DNA of 64,000 nt from Caprimulgus europaeus (Eukaryota; Chordata; Aves; Caprimulgiformes; Caprimulgidae), in NCBI GenBank assembly GCA_907165065.1, contig OU015538.1, positions 20,723,165 through 20,787,164 of the forward strand. Direction: 5' to 3'. Position numbers and translations under genes: made by a program. Numbering within the stretch: the first letter of the stretch is position 1; every line of letters starts with the position of its first letter. Of this stretch, positions 56,453 through 64,000 are shown in pieces. Under the pieces are notes generated by a model. It worked only from the letters and a program-made list of their open reading frames with translations, was not told where the DNA came from and ran no database searches.

Positions 56453-57362
56453 CCATAGAATCAGAGAATCACAGAATCACAGTGGTTGGAAGAGACCTTT
56501 GAGATCACCGAGTCCAACTGTACCTGTCCACTGCTAAACCATCTACCTGGCTTTTAAATCCCTCCAGGGATGGGGACTCCACCACTGCCCTGGGCAGCCC
56601 CTTCCAATGCCTCAGAACCCTTTCAGCAAAGAAATTCTTCCTCACATCCCACCTCAACTGCCCTGGCCACAACTGGAACCCATTTCCTCTTGTCCTGTCC
56701 CTTGGTCCTTGGTGGAACAGAGCCACCCCCACCTCTCTGCACCCTCCTTGCAGGGACTTGGACAGAGCCAGAAGGTCTCCCCTCAGCCTCCTTCTCTCCA
56801 GGCTCAGCACCCCCAGTTCCCTCAGCCGGGAACTCAGCACACTTGTGCTCCAGACCCTTCCCCAGCTCCGTTGCCCTTCCCTGGACATGCTCCAGCACCT
56901 CCAGGTCCTTCTTGGACTCAGGGGCCCAACACTGAACCCAGCACTCGAGGTGCAGCCTCACCAGTGCCCAGTGCAGGGGGAAGAGAACTTCCCTGCTCCT
57001 ACTGGCCACACTGGTGCTGATCCAGGCCAGGATGCCCTTGGCCTTCTGGGCACTCTGCTGACCCATGTTCAGCCCCTGCCAACCAACACCCCCAGGTCCT
57101 TTTCCACCAGCAGCTCTCCAGCCCCTCCTCCCCAAGCCTGTTGCATTGTGTGGGGTTGTTCTGTCCCAAGGGCAGGACCCGGCACTTGGCCTGGTTGAAC
57201 CTCACACAGTTGGCTGCAGCCCATGGATCCAACCTGCCCAGGTCCCTCTGCAGAGCCTCCTGCCCCCCAGCAAATCAACACTCCCCCCCAGCTTGGTGTC
57301 ATCTGTGACTTTACTGAGGGTGCCTCGATCCCTTCCTCCAGAGCACTGATAAAGATGGAGGT
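56453..57362 (-). mobile_element. CR1 LINE, longest 3' fragment in window
   Basis: The plus strand begins with three copies of the tail repeat (ATAGAATCAGAGAATCACAG) and AGTGGTTGGAAGAGACC. The minus strand carries [40 protein letters not shown] and, on the plus frame side, the reverse of the GVICDFTEG region. About 910 bp remain. It shares long near-identical runs with the copies at 10208 and 32912. Its intact tail marks the 3' insertion point; the other end is truncated. Confidence 0.92.
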
Positions 57363-60038
57363 ACGAAGGTGGTGTGTCTGGAGCACCAGCGTGGCATGGA
57401 CAAACAGCTCTGACGCTCGGTTTGGTCCTAAGGGGAATTACACCCTCATCACTACACAGGAAATTAAGCAGTTAAAAAAGAGTTGGAAATCCAGAAAGTC
57501 TATCCCTAACACCAGCACTGATTGTCCTATGGATCCAGGCCACGTCCTACCTAAGGGAAGGATGTTCAGAGAACAATCCTATCATCAACATTAAAGATGA
57601 ACCTTCTGCTGGAACACCAACGCTTCGCTAAGCAAATGCTGCAGCCTGGTCCCTGTTCTCCTGCCTGCTCTGGCTGAAGATTTACTGCAGAGAGGAGACC
57701 ACCGCCTGCAGCCTTTCACTCCCCATCTCCCTACCTATTTTCCTCACCCAAGACAAGAAATCCTGGGCAAGCAACCACCAACTGCTCTGCTCTCACGCGG
57801 CTACGAAGGCAGCAGATTTTACAACCACACATCTGGCACATCAATGGCTTTCCTTGATTCCTTCTGCATGGTGCAAATGACATCAACTCATTGATCTCAT
57901 AAGTTAATATGGATTTCAAAATAAAGCAGGCAGGCAGGTGTTTTTCTCTGCAGTTGGCCTCTTGTCTCTGTTTTAGATGCAGGAACAGCTAACAGGAGCT
58001 TTAGGGCAGTCACGCAGGTCCGGGTGGAGGTGGTGGCACGGTGTCTCTGCACACCGGGCTGCATTTCAGGTCTGGTTTGAAAACGTTGGCTCAGCCACAA
58101 ACCTCTGGTGTGACCTTTGGCCAACGAGGCTCCTCTGCATGAGGAGTCATGTCACCTCCTCTGGGGTGACACTGTCCCCAACCCAACCGGTCTCCTGCTC
58201 TGCAGCTCTCTTGCAAGGACAAAGTCCACCCACACTGCAAACATGGCTCAAAACCAAAAGCAAAACCTACATTTGCAGCTAAAAAGGAAGAGCCTTGACC
58301 AGGGTATATAGAATAATCACAATCTGCAAGGAAGAGGAAGGAGCTGAGGCTTTGGAGAGACAAAGAAAAGGAGGCCAGAACCAAAGGAAAAGCAAGACTG
58401 AAAAGCGAGGTGCACAGAGGAGCGTTGTGCACTTTTGGGGTCACACAGAAGGTCTGAAGAAGGTTGGGCTGGTTCAACCTGAGGGTGAGTGGAGAGGTGA
58501 GATGCCTCCAGCTCACAGTTCTGGAAACAGAAGCCTCATTTATTCTTCCTGGAAAAGTAAAGGCAGCAGGAGAGAGATCTGGTAGGTTCACGCTGTAAGA
58601 GGAGAATGGCACAACACAGACGAGAAGGAATTTTCCATTCAGAATTAATTTGTTTTCATTAACACCCAATTCCATTGCTCACTATTAGAAGAAAAGTTCT
58701 TTTGTTCAAATTTCTAGGGGCTGAAAAGACCAATGAAGGGCTGAAAATGCTCCTTCCCATAACAATGGATTCGATACACGAGGCTGCCCGCAGAAATAAG
58801 CAATATCAGGCTTCGTATTCCTGATATTTCTGGGGTTAGAAAGTGTAGGGAAGGCACTGAAAAGCAGAGTTTGGTCTCCTCCAGCCATAAACAGCCGAGT
58901 TATTTTGTCAGTATAGGAATCCCACAAGCCCCAGGGAAAGCAGCAGCTATGTAGGCATCTGAGCATCTTCCCTAATAAAATCCTAATTATCCTTTAGGAT
59001 AACTATTGGCATGTAAAGAGAAAAGCACAACACAGCTGAGGTGCTGGAACAAGGAAGGACATTCAGTAAAAGCTGATTAATACAGAAATAAACAAAAAGG
59101 TGACTCTGCTTTTCTTCCCTAAAGACTAACATTCAAAAAAGTGAAGACAAACTTAAATGCTGAGACAGCCTCGTAGGTAAAAAGAGGAATAAAAGTCATT
59201 CACCAGGTTGCAAAAGGGTTTTTTTGATACTAATGTGTTTTACAGTTTAATATTGTAATCTCTTTCTACAGAGTTGATGTAAAACTCAAGGAAATCCAGA
59301 ATCAATTGCAAATATTTACTGCTGATAAAGATATTTAAAGAAGTGAAAGGAGATTTCACAGAGAAATAAAATTCAGCAGAGCTGGAGGATGCAGCTCTAG
59401 AAAACACAAAGGACTCGCAGCCTGCCTGCTGCTGGGCACCACCACCGAGTCCCCTCCGCCTCCCCACGCTCGCTTCAAGCCCTTGCCGGGTGGATATGAG
59501 AGCTTTGCAGTAATTCCCAGCCGAGCTGGTACCAACTGTCCCCAGCTGCTGTGCAAGCCCTGGTCTGCAGCATCCCTGTGCCATGGGATTCGAGGAAGGC
59601 ACGGAGGGCTCGCAGCCCCAGCCCAGCCATCGCGGCCAGAGACAGGCTGGAGCAGGGCTGGAGCAGCCCCAGGTTTTGCAGTCCATGGGGCTGCAGCTGT
59701 AGAGCTCTTGGAAACCTGCCCCATGCCGCAGGGATCACCCTGTCACCACCCCGGGCACCAACGGGATCCTGATGGCAGCATCCCACCATCCAGGGGGGAT
59801 CAACACCCAGGTGGCTTTTTACTCACAAAGGGAACAGCTCCAAAACTCAGCTGATGGTGGTTTCATGAATGGATGGAGACCTCAGCAGCAGGGACAAGCT
59901 AAGACAGGCAGAGAAGGGACCAGGAGGGACGACTACCACCTAAGCACAGCGCCATGTGCCACAGGAAAGAAAACCCACATATGCTGTCCTAGATTCACTA
60001 GGATAGAGTAAATGTTGTTCTTACTAGTTAGAAAGCGC

Positions 60039-60596
60039 TGTGTTTTGGTTTCACTATGGGATTTGTTACCAGGAGAACCCTGATAACATACTGATGTTTT
60101 TAGTTGTTGCTGGAAGTCCAAGGACTCTGTGTTTTGCTGGTCTGCAAGTGCAAAGGACTGGAAGAGGAAGTATTGTAATTAGCAAAACTCCAAACTGGCA
60201 TTTTGATAGGCCAATGAGATATTCCAGATCATATCTTGTCATGGTCAGGACATTAACCAGGGCTGACCAGAAAGCAGGGGGATTCTCTCAGGGATCACTT
60301 GGGCTCTCGCTCTCCTGGGATCGTGGTTTGGGGACTGTCTCTGCTCTGGGATCGCTGGCTGGGACAGGCTGGGCATCGGCCGGTGGGTGGTGAGCAACTG
60401 CCCTGGGCATCGCTCATTAGCATATTCTATTATTACTGTTATCTTATTATTTTATGTCAATTAGTAAATTGGTCTTATCTCAATGTACAAGTCTCCTTCC
60501 CCTCACCCCTACCTCCAATTCCCTCCTCTGTTCCCTGGTGGGGGTGAGAGTGAGTGAGCAGCTTTGCCTGAGTGTCAACCAAGTGAAACCCCCACA
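60039..60596 (+). mobile_element. Solo LTR, avian ERVL type
   Basis: The ends form an imperfect inverted repeat, TGTGTTTTGGTTTCAC at the left and GTGAAACCCCCACA at the right. Inside are GATAACATACTGATG, TTTTAGTTGTTGCTGG, GGCTGGGCATCGGCCGGTGG, a TTATTATT stretch and GTAAATTGGTCTTATCTCAA, all features of avian ERVL LTRs. No internal region and no clear target duplication are seen. It is an old solo LTR, antisense to EDA. Confidence 0.85.
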
Positions 60597-60849
60597 ACGA
60601 TACAGATCATTTTGTTATCACCTTTGGGTGTCCCAGCCCAGGAAAGGCTCTCACCACCTCATGGCACAGGGGATGGAGAGCTCCACTGGTCACACATCTG
60701 CCCATCTTCCCCACACCACTGCCCGCTCCTGGTCCCTGCCCAGCCCTTCCCGGAGCTCCAGTCCCAGCAGCGGGCTCGGACAGGAGGGAAGGGTGAGCTT
60801 TGAGGGCAGCGTGGGCAGTAAAAGATGAAATAAAGAGGAGCAAGGGGAT

Positions 60850-61170
60850 GCCAGCGCCACTTCCTGCCACCCCTCCCCGGCACGGCCGAGGGGCTGAGAT
60901 GCCCCCACGACGGGGGAGCATCAGCTGCCCCGGGAAGGCGGCTGAGAAAGGACAGGGCCATCTATGAAACGTTTCCTGGAGCGGGCACGGAGACAGCGGG
61001 CTTTGCTGGGGACCATCTTTCCACATCGCCCCACAGCTACGAGCGCTGGCGCAGCCCAGTCACGTCTGGCAGCCCGGCGCGAGCTGGCAGCCACGGCTCC
61101 CTCCGAACCTCCGCCTGGGGGGCACCCGCTGCCCCCCGACCCGACGGGCACCCCCCGAAAAACAACAGGC
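60850..61170. promoter_or_regulatory. Small CpG-rich patch
   Basis: CpGs are dense, especially 61020-61160, in a window that is otherwise CpG-poor. It might be a small CpG island with promoter activity (for example an intronic lncRNA or an alternative EDA start). No TATA box or recognisable exon was found. Confidence 0.35.
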
Positions 61171-61419
61171 ACCAAGCTCCCTCCTCTGCTCCCTCCAGCT
61201 TGGCAGGTCCCACAGCTACGTGCAGTCAGCTGCTGCCCCACTACCCAGCCCCAATTCTGCTTTGTTAGGGGTTTGGGGTTTTTCTTTTCTGGGTTTTTTT
61301 TTTTGTTTCTTTTTTTTTTTTTTTTTAATACTATGTTTAAAGTTGTATATTGTTCCAAAGTTTCCTTGTTTCATGTCATTGTTTGTTACTGTGTTTGAAA
61401 GTTGGCACATATTTGTTCA

Positions 61420-61480
61420 ATTAAAGATTTATTTGCACTATTTGTTGAATAAAGATTATTCTTGCTAAAAGCTAAATAAA
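61420..61480 (+). terminator. Cluster of plus-strand poly(A) signals
   Basis: ATTAAA (61420-61425) and AATAAA (61448-61453 and 61475-61480) follow a T-rich stretch and 3'-UTR-like sequence. This could end a plus-strand transcript that starts at the CpG patch about 0.4 kb upstream, or be chance in AT-rich DNA. Confidence 0.3.
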
Positions 61481-62364
61481 GTTTCATAAAAACTCACACA
61501 TCCCATAAACAAAATACAATGTCCTTTCCAAAAAATCGTTGCACAAAACATTTCAAAATCACTCAATTCATTATACAATAAATCCACACACAAAATAACA
61601 AGACCTTGCCAGAATACATAATAAAATCTCATTACAACACTTTCAGACCCGAGCTTCAAAGAGGGAACACAAAGCCTCCATCAACCCCTCGGCACTGACA
61701 AAAAATCGCCGACAGCGTGGCCAGAGAGACCCTCTGGTACCTTCTGAAACACTCCACAGCTCCATCAGCACCCATGGGTGCCAGGTCCCTGCCCTTGGGT
61801 GGCTCTAAGGCACTGGTGGCTCTAAGGTCACGTTGGCTCCTGGCCAGTGGGTCACCCCCACCCCTGCCCTGGGTTGCTGGGTGCAGCCCATCATCATTGT
61901 GTGGTTCCTCACGGCTGGAGCAGAGATGGCCCAGGCATCACTGGCAAAGCACGGGCACAGAAGGCGCTTCCAGCAGCACGAGGAGGAGTCACCACAATTG
62001 CCACATTAGCCCCAAAAGCAGAGCCCCACTCTTCATTAAAGCAACAGTTTCAAAAAAACCCACAGATCCTCCCAGAGCCCAGCACATTAATAATCAGGTT
62101 GATGACGAGTTGGCTTTCCAAAGCCCAACTTGTTGTGAAAAAAACCCAAAAAACAAACAAACAAACAAAAAAACCCTCCCAAAAAACCAAAGTCCTTTAA
62201 GTTTGCAATGAGGTTTGGGGCAAAAAGCCGTGTTGCAATACACTTAGGGAATCCCAGCTGAGCAAGAATGTCCCTTGTCCTCAGCACCAGTTGCAAAGCC
62301 AAATGGCAGCTCCAGCACCCCAAGGTCACCACGACCCGCTCCAGAGGATGACAGCGGCATTTAC

Positions 62365-62641
62365 ACGGGCAGGTAGTGATGGGAGAAGGGGAAATGGTTT
62401 TAAACTAAGAGAGGGGAGATTTAGGTTGGATATTAGGAGGAAATTCTTTGCTGTGAGGGTGGTGAGACCCTGGCCCAGGTTGCCCAGAGAAGCTGTGGCT
62501 GCTCCTCCCTGGAAGTGTTCTCGGCCAGGTTGGATGAGGCTTTGTGCAACCTGGTCTAGTGGAAGGTGTCCCTGCTGCTGGCATGGGGGCTGGGACTGGA
62601 TGAGCTTTAAGGTCCCTTCCAACCCAAACCAGTCTGGGATT
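62365..62641 (+). mobile_element. CR1 LINE 3' end, plus orientation
   Basis: It reads forward: GGTTTTAAACTAAGAGAGGG, GATTTAGGTTGGATATTAGG, CTGGCCCAGGTTGCCCAGAG, GGGACTGGATGAGC, CCCAAACCAGTCTGGGATTG. It is about 280 bp long and antisense to EDA. The left edge is uncertain by about 20 bases. Confidence 0.92.
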
Positions 62642-63759
62642 GATCTGCCACCCAACTGCTGCCTGCCCTGGTTGCACCAAAACTAGTATCAGCTAAACCT
62701 TCTCCAAGCCCAAAACCAAGGAGCTGTGACGCTGCACACGATGTCACCGTGTCCCCAGGTGAGCTCACGGCACCAGCAAGAGCACACACAAGGGTCTCCA
62801 TCCCCAAGCAACTGTCACCATCCCAGCTGTGAAAAACATCCAGCCTCATTTCCAACTCCAGAATCCCCCCAGTTCTCCCCACCAACCACAGCCTGGGAGT
62901 TGGAGAGGGGGTTTTTCCCCTCACTTTTAGTGCCACAAGAAAGCCTCCCCAGCAGCCCGTGCTCGGTGGAAGGGTGATCACCGCGCAGCAGCTGCGCCGC
63001 GCTCCCTCCGGCACAAACCCGAAGCTTTCTGGAGGCTCTCACCTCCTCCCCTCTGAGCAGCAGCTGCCCATGTGGATTCAGTTATTTCGGAGCAGCTACT
63101 CCGAAACGGCGCTCGCCAGAACCCCTGCGCAGAGCAGCTCTCAGCAAGTATCAAAGAGGGAAGACAGATACGAGAGATCACGAAAGCCCACGGCAGTGCC
63201 CAAGAGCCACTTACCCACATGTGATGGAGCTTTCGGGCTCAGCTGAGGGAGGAAAACTCTGCAATAACACTAGAAAGACCCTGCGGAGAGGGATGAGGCT
63301 ATGGAATAGCTTTCCGTGAAAATGGAAGTAGAGTTGGCTCTGCTGCCCCAAAAAGTGAAGGGGAAATGAAGAAAAGCAGCAGAACGCAGCCCACAGCAGC
63401 GACCCCCATCTCCTGACCACCCAGGAGCTGATGGACACATCTTCCACCTGGATAAACTCCTTTATTACAGTCACTCACTAGAGCTCGTGCCGCAGGCTGG
63501 GGGAGAAACGGGGCTGAGGGACAAAGACCCTCAAAGGTCACTTGGTGAGAAGGGCAGAGATGGACAGAGGTCCCCCCTGTCCCAAGGCAGGGGTTAAAAG
63601 CTGCTTTTTTTCCTGCCGTTTCAAGCCCATAATCACTTGCATTAGTTGCTAGAGACGCCTCCCTCCCAATTCTTCGCCGAAGATATTGTCCCACCAGGCA
63701 GAGGAGTATGAACTCATCGTGGTTTCCCAATCCTGACCAGGGGCTCTGCGAGCTACTGG

Positions 63760-64000
63760 CAATACATATAATAAGTTATTATGCAAATAAAAACTGGACC
63801 CAGCCAAGTGAAATATGCTGGCTCTCAAAGTCCCATCTGCATCACAGCAAGGATCTCAATGAACTTTAAAATACTTATTGTCACCACAATGGGCAATATT
63901 ATATTCTAGTTTGGATCTGTTCCTTCAGAGCATTAGCTCCCATTTGTAGATATTTTTAGATTTTCCTATCCCACTCCTCATTATGAAACACTGAGCTGCA
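63760..64000. promoter_or_regulatory. Candidate conserved block at window end
   Basis: AT-rich and non-repetitive, containing TTATTATGCAAATAAAAACT (perfect octamer ATGCAAAT at 63781-63788) and CTTATTGTCACCACAATGGG, a pair of SOX-like sites in opposite orientation (ATTGTC and CAATGG). It probably continues past the window. It was selected by appearance. Confidence 0.3.

Larger units (their letters stand above)
34429..64000 (-). other. EDA: EDA intron 1 (partial)
   Basis: Upstream of exon 2 no sequence resembling the EDA cytoplasmic/membrane exon 1 (for example a hydrophobic segment followed by CCYLELRSELRRERG) was found on the minus strand. The whole rest of the window is therefore taken as intron 1, which in mammals is very large. 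It contains CR1 copies (35690, 44627, 50646, 56453, 62365), two solo LTRs, two tandem repeats, a CpG-rich patch and candidate regulatory blocks. Unlisted stretches longer than 300 bases show nothing I can name. Confidence 0.8.

Noticed and set aside
56505-57386. Frames up to 170 residues
   Set aside because: CR1 fragment and its antisense, as at 10 kb.
60921-61358. Minus-strand frame considered as a possible EDA exon 1
   Set aside because: It lacks the hydrophobic membrane segment and the CCYLELRSELRRERG-like stalk; its lysine run is the complement of a poly(T) tract.

Overview
The window is vertebrate nuclear DNA, almost certainly from a bird. It holds the 3' three quarters of one host gene, ectodysplasin A (EDA), on the minus strand. 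The bird assignment rests on several 5'-truncated CR1 LINEs, two solo LTRs of the ERVL type common in avian genomes, and no recognisable mammalian SINEs. The species cannot be named from the sequence alone.

Seven EDA coding exons (human numbering 8 to 2, read right to left) can be placed to the base. They are exon 8 (3723-3974), exon 7 (5982-6112), exon 6 (8776-8827), exon 5 (9231-9265), exon 4 (11236-11415), exon 3 (14760-14789) and exon 2 (34323-34428). Together they give 786 nt, 261 codons plus stop, in one open frame with GT/AG borders and matching phases. Exon 1 (cytoplasmic tail, membrane anchor, upper stalk) is not seen; it should lie beyond position 64000, so 34429-64000 is read as part of intron 1. 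Positions 1-3722 fit the EDA 3' UTR, with a terminal AATAAA (24-29, minus) almost at the window edge.

The encoded product is a TNF-family ligand with a furin site (exon 2), a basic linker (exon 3), a collagen triple-helix domain (exon 4), a linker (exons 5-6) and the trimeric TNF homology domain (exons 7-8). Two alternative-splice devices can be read directly. A 6-nt tandem donor at the end of exon 7 adds or removes Val-Glu, the known EDA-A1/EDA-A2 receptor switch. A 9-nt tandem acceptor at its start adds or removes Asp-Leu-Ser.

The rest is intron. It holds eight CR1 fragments (six in the same orientation as EDA), two solo ERVL-type LTRs (both antisense to EDA), a 600-bp AT-rich array (16.1-16.7 kb), a G-rich 12-bp minisatellite (29 kb), a CpG-rich 24-bp minisatellite (47.3-47.9 kb), a tRNA-Arg-like fossil, and several AT-rich, homeodomain-motif-rich blocks that look like conserved enhancers but could not be compared with other species. 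No second protein-coding gene is supported. The long open frames at 16, 29 and 47 kb come from tandem repeats. I found no undescribed biological system; the points worth checking are EDA splice choice, a bird-specific lengthening of micro-exon 3, 3'-end control elements and the intronic repeats.
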